Assembly: GCA_937138255.1 (NCBI GenBank)
Contig: CAKZOU010000065.1
Coordinates: 1 to 64,000 of the forward strand
Direction of reading: 5' to 3'
DNA from: an uncultured Paracoccaceae bacterium
Lineage (GTDB): Bacteria > Pseudomonadota > Alphaproteobacteria > Rhodobacterales > Rhodobacteraceae
Length of the DNA: 64,000 bases
The position numbers and the translations under genes are program-made. Every line of letters starts with the position of its first letter. The stretch's first letter is position 1. Under the pieces are notes generated by a model, which worked only from the letters and a program-made list of their open reading frames with translations, searched no databases and had not been told where the DNA came from. This document shows positions 9,718-18,154 of this stretch, one piece after another.

Positions 9718-9827
9718 TCGTGTCTGATCCTTTCTGGAACCGATGTGCAGTCTGCCACAACAAAGTTACTCGAAATTTACCGCCGCCCTGCAACCTGAGC
9801 CGACTCGGAAGATTACAGGAGCCTGCG
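9718..9827. promoter_or_regulatory. Divergent promoter region fliK / rod-binding protein
   Basis: This 110-base gap separates the starts of two divergent flagellar transcription units and must contain their promoters or be downstream of them. The only notable sequence is an imperfect sigma-54-like element (GG-N9-GC at 9736-9748), one base short of the required spacing. No CtrA-type TTAA-N7-TTAA box was seen here. An AGGAG ribosome binding site precedes the rightward gene. Confidence 0.4.
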
Positions 9828-10124
9828 ATGATCTCGGGTTTGAACGGATCGGTAAATTCTATCCTCGCCGCCGAAAGCGCTGAGCCCCGGCTTCGCAAGG
9901 CAGCGCAGGATCTGGAGGCGAGCTTTCTGAGGGAAATGCTCAAGAGTGCCGGTCTCAATGCCACACAATCCGGCTTTGGCGGGGGCATCGGGGAAGACCA
10001 GTTTGCCTCGTTCCTGACAGAGGCGCAGGCCCAAGAAATTGCCCGCGCAGGCGGCATCGGTCTTGCTGAAACAATTTTCGAAGCCCTGAAAGGGAGAATG
10101 AATGACACAGTCGATCATGAATGA
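9828..10124 (+). CDS. Rod-binding protein (FlgJ N-terminal-like)
   Basis: The 98-residue protein matches the short rod-binding domain of FlgJ without the muramidase half, the usual form in alphaproteobacteria. Diagnostic features are KAAQDLEASFLREMLKSAG and the C-terminal GGIGLAETIFEAL. It would help cap and assemble the flagellar rod in the periplasm. The ATG at 9828 has AGGAG eight bases upstream. The longer upstream frame is antisense to fliK. It overlaps the next gene by 23 bases, suggesting coupled translation. Confidence 0.85.
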   Translation: MISGLNGSVNSILAAESAEPRLRKAAQDLEASFLREMLKSAGLNATQSGFGGGIGEDQFASFLTEAQAQEIARAGGIGLAETIFEALKGRMNDTVDHE

Positions 10125-10437
10125 ACTTCTGTCCGGCCTCGATTCGGAACGGAAAGCAATCTTGACCGGAAGCTATGCGACCCTTGCCTCGGTGGCCGAT
10201 GCACGGGAACGGCTGATGGCCGGAGCGTCAAAGCTATCGGCAGAAGAGGCAAGGCTGTTGCTCGATCGCATCGGACGCAACCAGCGGCTCTTGTCGTCGG
10301 CAATTCGCGGCGTACAGACCGCCATCGGACGGATCGCCGACATAGATCGCGCGCACACCCGACTGGGCACCTATCGCAAGGATGGCACGCCGGGCGAGGA
10401 AGGCGGCCGAAGCGGACGGCTAGAGCATCGCGCATAG
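10102..10437 (+). CDS. Small helical flagellar protein, possibly FlgN-like chaperone
   Basis: The 111-residue protein is charged and predicted all-helical (ELLSGLDSERKAILTG, then EEARLLLDRIGRNQRLLSSAIRG), with a basic, disordered C-terminus. Size, helicity and position between a rod-binding protein and flagellin resemble FlgN, the chaperone for hook-filament junction proteins. No decisive motif is present, so the assignment is from context. Its start lies inside the preceding gene (23-base overlap), so both are probably expressed together. Confidence 0.55.
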   Translation: MTQSIMNELLSGLDSERKAILTGSYATLASVADARERLMAGASKLSAEEARLLLDRIGRNQRLLSSAIRGVQTAIGRIADIDRAHTRLGTYRKDGTPGEEGGRSGRLEHRA

Positions 10438-10632
10438 AGATTTGAATCAAATTCACCGCATTTGCGGGGCCGCGATTCACCCTCCGTTAGGCACAGATGG
10501 CAGAGATTTCATTTCGTGCAAAGCACAGGCCGGTTCTTCCGGCACGGGTCAGAATGACAGATCAAACGCCGCTCAGCGGCTTTCCTGAAAACCTGGCGCA
10601 AAACGCGCCACCCATCATAAGGAAACGCTCCT
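10438..10632 (+). promoter_or_regulatory. Flagellin leader region with three hairpins
   Basis: The 195 bases before the flagellin start contain three short perfect stems: GCCGG/CCGGC (10529-10543), GCCGC/GCGGC (10568-10580) and TGGCGC/GCGCCA (10594-10610). An AAGGA ribosome binding site precedes the ATG at 10633. In Caulobacter the fliC mRNA leader is a target of translational control by FlbT. The structured leader here could act similarly, but this is inference. No clear sigma-28, sigma-54 or CtrA element could be fixed. Confidence 0.45.
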
Positions 10633-10797
10633 ATGTCGAGCATTCTGACCAACAATAGCGCAATGGTTGCGCTTCAAACCCTCAAGACCATCAACGGTGA
10701 TCTTGGGAAAACCCAACAGCTCATCTCAACCGGCAAACACATCTCGTCGGCCAAAGACAACGCGACGGTCTGGATGACCTTGGCGTTCGAAGAATAG
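10633..10797 (+). pseudogene. fliC: Truncated flagellin (N-terminal 47 codons)
   Basis: The frame encodes only 54 residues beginning MSSILTNNSAMVALQTLK, a typical Rhodobacteraceae flagellin N-terminus, and continues through ISTGKHISSAKDNATVW. After Trp47 (10773) the next seven codons read backwards through the end of flgE and stop at 10795. A flagellin is normally at least 250-280 residues and needs both terminal D0 helices, so this product cannot polymerise. Start codon, ribosome binding site and leader look intact, so the damage is confined to the 3' side. Confidence 0.88.
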
Positions 10798-12026
10798 GCG
10801 CGTTGTGTCTGGATCAGCTGGGTCAATTCGCCCGCCACATCCGTGGCGGATTCCTCTCGGGCAAAGCTGACAATATCGCCGGTTGGACCATCGCCAGCAT
10901 CCCACAGAAAGAAGCTGCCGCTTTCGGGCGTCGCGCGATAGGTCTGATAATCGAGGGACTCAAGACCGTTGACGTTGGAGACGTTGACCAGCGGAATCTG
11001 ATAGATCACCCGGTTGATGCCGATATCGAAGGACGCGCGGACATAGCCGTTTGAGTCGACCGATATCGAGGTCATATTGCCAACCGGCGTTCCGTTTTTC
11101 GAAATCGAGACCGGTGCAAAGGCATCCGACAGCTGCGTAAGGCCGGTCGAGCTTCCGAGCGTTCCGATACCGACCGCCATCGGCCCGCCCAGTACCGAAA
11201 TATCGATCATGCCCGTAGCAGAATCGTAGGTTCCGCCCGAAATCGGCGTCACTGAAAGAAGCGTGCCGCCCGCAGCGCGGGTATCATCGAAGACGAGCGT
11301 GAATTCCCCGACAACCGCCCCTGACTGAGCGCTGTCGCGCAATATCATCGTCCATGTGTTGGACGAACCAGAGGCTGGTACTGTCGGAACAAACTCAACA
11401 GACAGGCTTTCGGACTTTCCGAGATTGTCGAAGTATTCAACCGAGAGCTCTTCGGTTTCTCCTGTCGACGCCGAGTCGGTCGAGGTGGCCGGAAGGTTGA
11501 CCGAGAGCTCCATCAGCGTCGTCGCCTCGCCGGCAAACTGGTTGGAATTGATCCTGATCGGCTCAAGGCCATCCGCGGTATCGCGGGGATATGTAGGCAC
11601 GGTTCCATCTGGAATCGCGGGCCAGCCCATCAGAACCAAACCGCTCGTCGTTGTCAGGTAGCCGAGATCATCCGTTCGGAAAGACCCCGTGGTGGTCAAC
11701 ATCAAGGGAATGTCCCCGTTGGCAACTTCGACCGCGGTTGCCGTTGTGACCGGCAGCATTCCTCGGCCCCGAACAGCAAGGTCTGTGGCGTTCGAGGTGG
11801 ACACAAGCGAGCCGCGCTGATCGATCAGACGAAGATTCGTGGTTCTGACGCCGCCTGCCGAATACGTCCCGGCACCGCTTTCGATGACCATGGAATGGAA
11901 ATCGGTGATCGTACGCTTATAGCCGTAGGTGGCAGAGTTGGCGATGTTGTCGGAAATGGCGGCCAGACGTGTGGCGTTGGCGGCCAAGCCTGCGACCGAA
12001 GCGTTGAGAGAGGATGAGATCGTCAT
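10674..12026 (-). pseudogene. flgE: Flagellar hook protein FlgE with replaced C-terminus
   Basis: The 450-residue frame is a hook protein: N-terminal rod/hook motif LAAISDNIANSATYGYKR, the FlgE-specific segment RGMLPVTTATAV and LMLTTTGSFRTDDLGYL, and the C-terminal Flg_bbr_C motif LTQLIQTQRAYSSNAKVIQ. True homology ends at about 10763 (VIQTV). The last 30 residues are antisense flagellin and replace the expected final helix of roughly a dozen residues (usually of the DEMLQ type). The lost helix belongs to the D0 coiled coil needed for hook assembly, so function is doubtful. Confidence 0.85.
10762..10773. other. fliC-flgE fusion junction
   Basis: GCGACGGTCTGG can be read both as flagellin codons (ATVW, plus strand) and, on the minus strand, as the end of flgE (QTV followed by the start of an expected Asp codon). 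Intact copies of both genes would share about ten bases here (CGACGGTCTGG, inferred from the usual protein sequences). That is what a microhomology-mediated deletion, or an assembler collapsing two short identical words, would leave. Confidence 0.65.
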
Positions 12027-12086
12027 GTTGAGCCTTTCTGCTGCAATTTCCGATGGAGCTTTGAAGCAGAACTAGACCACGGCGGC

Positions 12087-12101
12087 TTAACATATGGCTA
12101 A
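12087..12101 (-). promoter_or_regulatory. CtrA-like box upstream of flgE
   Basis: On the minus strand the site reads TTAGCCATATGTTAA. The alphaproteobacterial CtrA consensus is TTAACCAT with TTAA-N7-TTAA spacing, so there is one mismatch in the defined positions. It lies 61-75 bases before the flgE start codon, in the 88-base gap after motB. CtrA controls flagellar genes in Rhodobacterales. Confidence 0.6.
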
Positions 12102-12114
12102 TTTGCGCGGGCGC

Positions 12115-12951
12115 TCATTGATCGGATCGCAACAGGATGATCTCGATCCGATTGTTCCGCGGGGCCATCGGGTTCTCGGTCGCGGGTTTGGTGTCGGCGT
12201 AGACGGTCACGCGCGAAAAGCGATTGGTGGGCAACCCGCCATTTTCGAGCAGGGCCCGGACCCGGCCCGCGCGCGCTGAGCTTAGCTCCCACTTGGGATT
12301 GCTGCGCAGGATGATAGGTCGGGCGGCGACATAACTGCCGACGGCCACCCCGTTTTTGACGGTTCCGAAAACGCGCGCCAGCCCACCGATGATTTCGACC
12401 ATGACAGGTTTGGGTTCGGCTGAAGCGCCATCGAAGACCGAGGCGTCCTCGCGATCAAAGATTTCGATCACAAGGCCTTCATCGGTCAGGCGGGTAATCA
12501 CATGACGAAGCGCTTTTTCTGACAAGAAGCTCTCGCCGCCTTGGCCAAGCAGTGCCTCTTGAAGCTCTTTCAGTGCCCCCACCATTGGGTCTTCGGTTTC
12601 CACGCCGTCGCCCTTTGTCGTATCGCGCGGCGAGGGCTTGCCTCTTGCGACCTGATTTTCCCCCGTTCCCATTTCGGCGATGAGGATGTCGGACATGATA
12701 TCCGACCCGCCAAACATCCCATCCCCGCCGCCCGAAACCCGGTTGATCGGAACGGTGGGCGAGAAATAGTCCGCAATGCCTTTGCGCTGCTGTTCGGTGG
12801 TGGCGTTGAGAAGCCACATCAGCATGAAGAAGGCCATCATCGCGGTCACGAAGTCGGCATAGGCGACCTTCCACGCGCCGCCGTGGTGGCCATCGCCCCC
12901 CGAGACCTTCTTGCGTTTGATAATGACCGGAGCAATCGCGTCCGCGCCCAT
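12115..12951 (-). CDS. motB: Flagellar motor stator protein MotB
   Basis: The 278-residue protein has the MotB layout. A short cytoplasmic N-terminus is followed by one membrane helix with the proton-binding Asp in KVAYADFVTAMMAFFMLMWLL, then a periplasmic plug/linker, and an OmpA-like peptidoglycan-binding domain ending in SSARAGRVRALLENGGL and PRNNRIEI. It anchors the stator and couples proton flow to rotation. No motA is adjacent. flgE lies 88 bases downstream on the same strand. Confidence 0.93.
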   Translation of the reverse strand: MGADAIAPVIIKRKKVSGGDGHHGGAWKVAYADFVTAMMAFFMLMWLLNATTEQQRKGIADYFSPTVPINRVSGGGDGMFGGSDIMSDILIAEMGTGENQVARGKPSPRDTTKGDGVETEDPMVGALKELQEALLGQGGESFLSEKALRHVITRLTDEGLVIEIFDREDASVFDGASAEPKPVMVEIIGGLARVFGTVKNGVAVGSYVAARPIILRSNPKWELSSARAGRVRALLENGGLPTNRFSRVTVYADTKPATENPMAPRNNRIEIILLRSDQ

Positions 12952-12996
12952 AGCCTCACCCTTTTCTCACCCAGCGACAGGTCTATCAGCGCCGGG

Positions 12997-13011
12997 TTGA
13001 GAGGGGCTTAA
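12997..13011 (-). promoter_or_regulatory. Weaker CtrA-like box upstream of motB
   Basis: The site reads TTAA-N7-TCAA on the minus strand (TTGA-N7-TTAA on the plus strand), one base off the TTAA-N7-TTAA pattern. It lies 46-60 bases before the motB start codon. The similar placement to the flgE box supports it, but such a short motif can occur by chance. Confidence 0.4.
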
Positions 13012-13017
13012 CAGGGG

Positions 13018-14070
13018 TCAGAGGCTCAGCGAGCAGCCGTTTTGGCGATCCGAGTCTTCGGCTAGATCAAGGACGGCCTGCAACTGGGCACCGCGGCGGA
13101 AATCGGGGCGCTCTGTGCGGCCCTCGCGGATCGCGGCGATGAACCGCTGATAGTTGGTCTCGACAGGCGGTGTCTCGATATCGGTCCATTTCGCGGCAGG
13201 CATATCTTCGCCCAAGCAGCCGCGCAGGAGGCTCACGTTGTTCTCATAGCGAACATCGAGGCCGCCCTTGGTCCCGTAGATGCGAAGCGACAGGTCGTTC
13301 AAATGCCCCGAAGCCATGCGGCTTGCGTGGACGACCCCGACCGCACCGTTCGCCAACTTAAGGTGCATATTGAAGCTGTCGTTGGCGTCGAGGGTATAAT
13401 CCCCGATCCGCCCGCCGGGCGCCTTGTCGAAAGTGGTGAGGCGGCAGCTGACGGTTTCTGCCGGGCTCCCTGCTACGAAGGTTGCGTAGTCGAGGATATG
13501 AACCCCGATATCGCCCAGAACACCCTTTGATCCATGCGCCGTCGACAACCGCCAGAGCCATTGGCTTTCCTTGTCCCAATGGCCCCATGCGGGCTGGGTG
13601 AGCCAGCTTTGCAGGTAGGCGGCCTCAAAGTGACGGACCTCGCCGATTGCGCCTTCCGCCACCAGCCGCGCGGCGTGGATCAGCGCAGGCACGTTGCGGT
13701 AGGTCAGGTTGACCATGTTCACCACGCCCGCCGCCTCGGCGGCGTCGGCCATCTCTTCGGCGTCAGCGCGATTGGCTGCGAGGGGCTTTTCGCACATGAC
13801 GTGCTTGCCCGCCGCGAGAAGCGGCATCGTCGTGCGATGGTGCACGGCGTCGGGGGTCACGTTGGTTGCGGCATCGAACTGGCCCCAAGCCAGAGCCTCG
13901 TCGAGGGATGCGAACCGATTGGGAATCTGGTGCTTGTCGCAGAACGCGGCGAGGCGCTCGGGGCTCGTATCGACCCCGCCGACCACTTCGACGCCCTCAA
14001 TGGCGGCAAAGGCTTCAGCATGGGCATTGGCCATACCGCCGGTGCCGACGATCAGAACACGCAAGCTCAT
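13018..14070 (-). CDS. Gfo/Idh/MocA family oxidoreductase (ThuB-like)
   Basis: This 350-residue NAD(P)-dependent sugar dehydrogenase starts [21 protein letters not shown], a Rossmann nucleotide-binding motif, and contains the family signature [16 protein letters not shown] with the substrate-binding EKP Lys near residue 95. It overlaps the upstream ThuA-like gene by four bases (ATGA). In Sinorhizobium the pair ThuA-ThuB oxidises trehalose and related disaccharides to 3-keto forms. The substrate here is unknown and no sugar transporter is adjacent. Confidence 0.85.
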   Translation of the reverse strand: MSLRVLIVGTGGMANAHAEAFAAIEGVEVVGGVDTSPERLAAFCDKHQIPNRFASLDEALAWGQFDAATNVTPDAVHHRTTMPLLAAGKHVMCEKPLAANRADAEEMADAAEAAGVVNMVNLTYRNVPALIHAARLVAEGAIGEVRHFEAAYLQSWLTQPAWGHWDKESQWLWRLSTAHGSKGVLGDIGVHILDYATFVAGSPAETVSCRLTTFDKAPGGRIGDYTLDANDSFNMHLKLANGAVGVVHASRMASGHLNDLSLRIYGTKGGLDVRYENNVSLLRGCLGEDMPAAKWTDIETPPVETNYQRFIAAIREGRTERPDFRRGAQLQAVLDLAEDSDRQNGCSLSL

Positions 14071-14852
14071 CTGAAGCCCTCTTCACCATCGTGATGCAGG
14101 CGCGGCCCGCGCTCTTCGAGCGGTTCGAGCGCCTCATTGATCGGCACGTTCGGCGCGTCGGTTACGCCGGTCAGGCGCGGCGCGGAGTTGTGCGCCCACT
14201 TCACGGCGTTCTTGAGAACGCGGCGCACGTTGGCATCGAAATAGGTCGGATAGGCTTCGTGGCCGGGGCGGAAATAGAAAACGTTGCCCGCACCGCGCCG
14301 GTAGGTCACGCCCGAGCGGAACACCTCACCGCCCTGAAACCAGCTGATAAAGACGGTTTCCATCGGCTCGGGGATACCGAAGGGCTCGCCATACATCTCT
14401 TCGTTTTCAATCTCGAAGTGATCCGGCAGGCCCGCCGCAATCGGATGGCTCCGCGAGGCTACCCAAAGCCGCTCGCGCTCGCCCGCCTCGCGCCACGAGA
14501 GGTTGCAGGGCGTGCCCATGAGCCGCTTGAAGACTTTGGCGAAATGGCCCGAGTGCAGGACGATCAGGCCCATTCCCGCCCAGACCTGCTCGATCACCCG
14601 CTCGACCACCTCGTCGGCCACATCGCCATGCGCGGCATGGCCCCACCAGATCAGAACGTCGGTCTCGGCAAGGCGCGCGGCGGTCAGGCCGTGCTCGGGC
14701 TCCTGAAGGGTCGCCGTGGTCGCGGTGATCCCGGCGTCTTCGTTCAACCCTTCGGCGATACAGCCATGCATCCCCTTGGGATAAAGACCAGCAACGATCT
14801 TGTTGGTCTGCTCGTGGACGTTCTCGCCCCAGACGGTGACACGAATAGCCAT
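14067..14852 (-). CDS. ThuA-like (trehalose utilisation) protein
   Basis: The 261-residue protein is a glutamine-amidotransferase-fold member of the ThuA family. It begins [14 protein letters not shown] and contains [32 protein letters not shown] and [17 protein letters not shown]. The ATG at 14852 has an AGG ribosome binding site; the 20-codon upstream extension looks non-native. It is translationally coupled to the oxidoreductase that follows. ThuA works together with ThuB in disaccharide 3-keto metabolism, but the precise chemistry is not obvious from sequence. Confidence 0.87.
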   Translation of the reverse strand: MAIRVTVWGENVHEQTNKIVAGLYPKGMHGCIAEGLNEDAGITATTATLQEPEHGLTAARLAETDVLIWWGHAAHGDVADEVVERVIEQVWAGMGLIVLHSGHFAKVFKRLMGTPCNLSWREAGERERLWVASRSHPIAAGLPDHFEIENEEMYGEPFGIPEPMETVFISWFQGGEVFRSGVTYRRGAGNVFYFRPGHEAYPTYFDANVRRVLKNAVKWAHNSAPRLTGVTDAPNVPINEALEPLEERGPRLHHDGEEGFR

Positions 14853-14932
14853 GGATACCTCATTTCTCACGCCCCAGCAGAGCAGATTTGCGGCACTGTT
14901 AGCGCATGACAATCGGGCGGTCTATGCCCTTC

Positions 14933-16939
14933 TCACTGGCTCTGGGCGATCCGGGGGCGCCCCTGCGCGGTCACGCGGACCGTGGCCTCGATAAACATCG
15001 GCTGGCCCTCGATCTCGACCTCGCGGACCTCGCTCTCGGCCTTGATACGAATCTCTTCAACACCTGCCGCCCTTGCGCGGGCCGTCGCATCCGCTTGCAG
15101 CTCGGATGTCAGCGCCGCGATTGCCTCGTCGCGCCCGCCGAACTGCTGCGGGCCCGCGCCGAGGTGGGCCACGAAAATGCCCGGCCCCGGCGACGTCACC
15201 GTCCCGCTCGCGCGCATTGCCACTTGGCCGACGACCGCGCCAATGGCATTGGCCACGCCCGCGTGCTCTGGCAGGATCATCCGCGTGTTCAGCCGCTCAC
15301 CGACCGCGCCATAATAGGACGGGGCCGAAGCACCGAGGCCGATCACCGGAACCCCGAGGTTGAGGCTGAGGCTGACGACACCCTGATGCCGGTCGAGACC
15401 GGCCAACGTCAGGGGATGGTCGGCCAATCCGGCAGGATCGGCCCAATCGCGGCTGTCCTCGGCGAAAGCCGCTTCGAGAAGGCAGGCAACGGTCTGGCGC
15501 GTGAGTTGGTCGATGATCTTGGCGGCCAGCGCCTCGGCGCTTTCGGCCACCCGGTCGCCGCTGCCTTTGCGCCGGAACGAGAAGAGCCGCAGCGCCTTTT
15601 CCGCCGCCCCGGCATCCCAGGCATCAACCCGCCCCAGAACGTGCGAGGCATCCGACGGCGTGATCCCCGCCATCATCACCTGCCCCCGCGCCACAAGCCG
15701 CGACAGCGCCGGCCCTTCCATCCGCGATTTTACCGCATCGCCGAGCTTGAGCGGCCCGACCGCAAGCCTGAGCGCAATCGCCTCTTCCCGCGCATCGAGC
15801 CCCTCGGGCATCTCGTTCCACACCGGAACCACAAAGCGCCCGCCGTCCTCCGAAGGCAACCCGGTCGCCAGCGCCAGATCGAGCGCCTTGTGAACCACCT
15901 GCGGATGATCCCGCGCCAGAAGCGAAATCGGCATGACCCGCTTGGGCCCCAGCCGCAGATTGCCTTCCAAGCCAGCCGTCAGATGCACCTCGCTGTCGCC
16001 ACCGAGGCCCCAGGTCCGCATCGCCACAGCCTCAACCATCGTCCGATAGGGCCCAACCCGGGCGCCCTGCGGATCAATCGCCGGACGGCCATCGCGCAGA
16101 AGGCAGATGTCGGTCGTCGTGCCACCAATATCGCTCACCAGCGCATCGGCCTCGCCAGTGAGCCAACTTGCCCCGGCGATCGACGCAGCCGGGCCGCTCA
16201 GGATCGTCTCGATGGGCTTCTCCCGCGCCAGCGCCGCCGAAACGAGCGCCCCGTCGCCGCGCACAACCATGAGCCGCGCATCGACGCCGATCTGGCGCAG
16301 GTGATCCTCGCAAGCCTGAATGAGCCGCGCGATCAAACCGATAAGCCGGGCATTCAACACGGCGGTCAACGCCCGCTTGGGCCCGCCCAGCGCCGAAGAA
16401 AGCTCGTGCGAACATGTCACAGGTTTGCCCGTCACCCGCCGGATCACCTCCCGCGCAGCCACCTCATGCGCCGGATTGCGGGTTGCAAAGCTTGCCGCCA
16501 CAGCAAAACCGGTGATTCCCTTCGGCAATCCGCGCAATGCTTCCTCTAAGGCTTCGAGGTTAAGCGGGACCACTTCGCTGCCCGAATGGCTGTGCCCCCC
16601 TGAAAGGCGGATCACCGGATCGCCATGCAGCGCCTCCATCAGGCCCGCACGGTTCAGCTCTTTCTCGTCAAACCCGATGAACACCAGCGCCACGCGCCCG
16701 CCCTGCCCTTCGACAAGCGCGTTCGTGGCCAAGGTGGTCGAGAGCGACACCATGGCGATCTGGGAAGGGGCAACCCCCGCTTCGGCAATCGCCGCATCAA
16801 TGGCCCGGCCCACGCCCAAGGCCAGATCAGGCCGCGTGGTCAGCGACTTTGCGCTGGCGATCACCCGATCCGCCGCCTCGTCGATGACCACCGCGTCGGT
16901 ATAGGTCCCGCCGGTATCAACCCCCAGCAAATAGGCCAT
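14933..16939 (-). CDS. Hydantoinase/oxoprolinase family protein, HyuA-type
   Basis: This 668-residue protein shows the two actin-like ATPase halves of HyuA: YLLGVDTGGTYTDAVVIDE at the N-terminus (Hydant_A_N) and ALVSDIGGTTTDICLLRDG near residue 290 (Hydantoinase_A). HyuA-type subunits hydrolyse ATP to activate amide or ketone substrates and usually need a HyuB partner, which is not in this window. The ATG at 16939 has GGAG upstream; the 15-codon extension was rejected. It lies downstream of the pyrimidine operon terminator, so it is probably transcribed separately. Confidence 0.85.
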   Translation of the reverse strand: MAYLLGVDTGGTYTDAVVIDEAADRVIASAKSLTTRPDLALGVGRAIDAAIAEAGVAPSQIAMVSLSTTLATNALVEGQGGRVALVFIGFDEKELNRAGLMEALHGDPVIRLSGGHSHSGSEVVPLNLEALEEALRGLPKGITGFAVAASFATRNPAHEVAAREVIRRVTGKPVTCSHELSSALGGPKRALTAVLNARLIGLIARLIQACEDHLRQIGVDARLMVVRGDGALVSAALAREKPIETILSGPAASIAGASWLTGEADALVSDIGGTTTDICLLRDGRPAIDPQGARVGPYRTMVEAVAMRTWGLGGDSEVHLTAGLEGNLRLGPKRVMPISLLARDHPQVVHKALDLALATGLPSEDGGRFVVPVWNEMPEGLDAREEAIALRLAVGPLKLGDAVKSRMEGPALSRLVARGQVMMAGITPSDASHVLGRVDAWDAGAAEKALRLFSFRRKGSGDRVAESAEALAAKIIDQLTRQTVACLLEAAFAEDSRDWADPAGLADHPLTLAGLDRHQGVVSLSLNLGVPVIGLGASAPSYYGAVGERLNTRMILPEHAGVANAIGAVVGQVAMRASGTVTSPGPGIFVAHLGAGPQQFGGRDEAIAALTSELQADATARARAAGVEEIRIKAESEVREVEIEGQPMFIEATVRVTAQGRPRIAQSQ

Positions 16940-17003
16940 GGGAAACTCCGCTCCTGTTCGCCCGCCCTCCATACAGCGGCGCACGGCCCCGACAACAAAA
17001 ACC

Positions 17004-17035
17004 TTTCTTTTGGCCCCAAATACTCCCGCCGGAGG
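17004..17035. repeat. Intergenic repeat copy 1 (TTTCTTTTGGCC..AAATACTC)
   Basis: TTTCTTTTGGCC, two variable bases, then AAATACTC is followed here by an inverted CCGCCGG segment. The same 22-base block recurs at 22255. Both copies are intergenic. This resembles a short interspersed element I recall from other Rhodobacteraceae intergenic regions, usually next to gene ends. Confidence 0.6.
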
Positions 17036-17068
17036 CCTTTGGATCGGCGCAGGCGATCCAAACGAAAA

Positions 17069-17089
17069 CGCCCCGCCAAAGGCGGGGCG
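17069..17089 (-). terminator. Rho-independent terminator of the pyrimidine/ABC operon
   Basis: CGCCCCGCC and GGCGGGGCG form a perfect 9-bp stem around an AAA (TTT on the minus strand) loop. On the minus strand it is followed at once by TTTTCGTTT. It lies 22 bases after the stop of the substrate-binding protein gene and is the clearest intrinsic terminator in the window. Confidence 0.92.
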
Positions 17090-17110
17090 CTTCCTTCATT
17101 TCCTTGCGGC

Positions 17111-18094
17111 TCAGTTCAGAGCGGCGTCGGTGATGGCATGGGTCCAGGCACCGACCGGCTCCATCGTGATGACCGGATCCGAACCACCCGCCAGAAGGGT
17201 CTGGACGGTGCGGTTGTAGTCCGCCTCGTCCAACGTGCCGTTCGATCCGGCGGTCAGCTTGGCGATCTCGCCCATCATCCGGACCTGATGCGCCTCGGTC
17301 TGCGCGCCGGTCTCGTCATTGTCGAGCACGATCATCGCCGCATCCTCGGGATGCTCTTCGGCCCATTTCCAACCCTTCATCGAGGCGCGGACGAACCGAA
17401 CCATGCGATCGGCAAAGGCCGGATCAGCAAGGTTTGCTTCCAGCGCATAGAGCCCGTCCTCAAGGGTCGCGACGCCCACATCCTCATACTTGAACGTCAC
17501 AAGCTCGTCGGTGCTGACACCTGCATCCAGAACCTGACCAAACTCGTTGTAGGTCATGGTCGAGATACAGTCGGCCTGCCGTTGCAAGAGCGGATCGACG
17601 TTAAAGCCCTGCTTGAGGACCGTCACGCCATTGTCGCCGCCGTCGGTCGGGATGCCTTCCTGGCTCATCCAGCTCAGGAACGGATATTCGTTGCCAAAGA
17701 ACCAGACGCCGATGGTCTTGCCGCGGAAATCCTGTGGTCCGGTGATGCCGGTGTCTTTCCAGCAGGTGAGCATCAGGCCCGAGGTTTTGAACGGCTGGGC
17801 GATGTTGACGATCGGCAGGCCCTTTTCGCGGGCCGCAAGTGCGGAGGGGAGCCAGTCGATCATGACGTCGGCGCCGCCACCGGCAAGGACTTGGCCCGGA
17901 GCAATGTCGGGGCCACCGGCGAGGATCTTCACATTCAGATCCTCCTCGTCATAAAAGCCTTGATCGAGGGCGACATAATAGCCCGCGAACTGAGCCTGCG
18001 TGACCCACTTCAGCTGAAGCGTCACGTCATCGGCCGCCCATGCCGGGGCGCCCAATACGGCAGCAAGGGCCGCCGTGCTTACCAACTTCTTCAT
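17111..18094 (-). CDS. ABC transporter substrate-binding protein, NMT1/THI5-like
   Basis: The 327-residue protein has a Sec signal peptide (MKKLVSTAALAAVLGAPAWA, cleavage before ADD) and the NMT1/THI5 periplasmic-binding fold: VTLQLKWVTQAQFAGYYVALDQGFY, GGGADVMIDWLPSALAARE and RGKTIGVWFFGNEYPFL. This family binds pyrimidine-like ligands such as the HMP moiety. Next to dihydropyrimidinase and beta-ureidopropionase it probably captures a pyrimidine or its breakdown product. It is the last gene of the operon, after two permeases. Confidence 0.9.
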   Translation of the reverse strand: MKKLVSTAALAAVLGAPAWAADDVTLQLKWVTQAQFAGYYVALDQGFYDEEDLNVKILAGGPDIAPGQVLAGGGADVMIDWLPSALAAREKGLPIVNIAQPFKTSGLMLTCWKDTGITGPQDFRGKTIGVWFFGNEYPFLSWMSQEGIPTDGGDNGVTVLKQGFNVDPLLQRQADCISTMTYNEFGQVLDAGVSTDELVTFKYEDVGVATLEDGLYALEANLADPAFADRMVRFVRASMKGWKWAEEHPEDAAMIVLDNDETGAQTEAHQVRMMGEIAKLTAGSNGTLDEADYNRTVQTLLAGGSDPVITMEPVGAWTHAITDAALN

Positions 18095-18129
18095 TTGTCT
18101 GACCTCCTTGTCAGGTTTGCTTGATACCT

Positions 18130-18149
18130 CCGGCCTTTTTTGCGGCCGG
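18130..18149 (-). other. Hairpin between permease and binding-protein genes
   Basis: CCGGCC (18130-18135) and GGCCGG (18144-18149) enclose an 8-base loop, immediately after the permease stop codon and upstream of the substrate-binding protein start. On the minus strand the stem is not followed by T residues. Such stems often stabilise mRNA segments so the binding protein is made in excess; that role is inferred. Confidence 0.45.
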
Positions 18150-18154
18150 TATTC

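Noticed and set aside
9735-9750. Sigma-54-like promoter (TGGAAC...TGCAG) between fliK and the rod-binding gene
   Set aside because: The spacing between GG and GC is nine bases rather than the ten needed.
14906-16549. 547-codon plus-strand open frame
   Set aside because: It is the antisense shadow of the HyuA-type gene, with the Arg/His/Pro-rich composition typical of such shadows in high-GC DNA.
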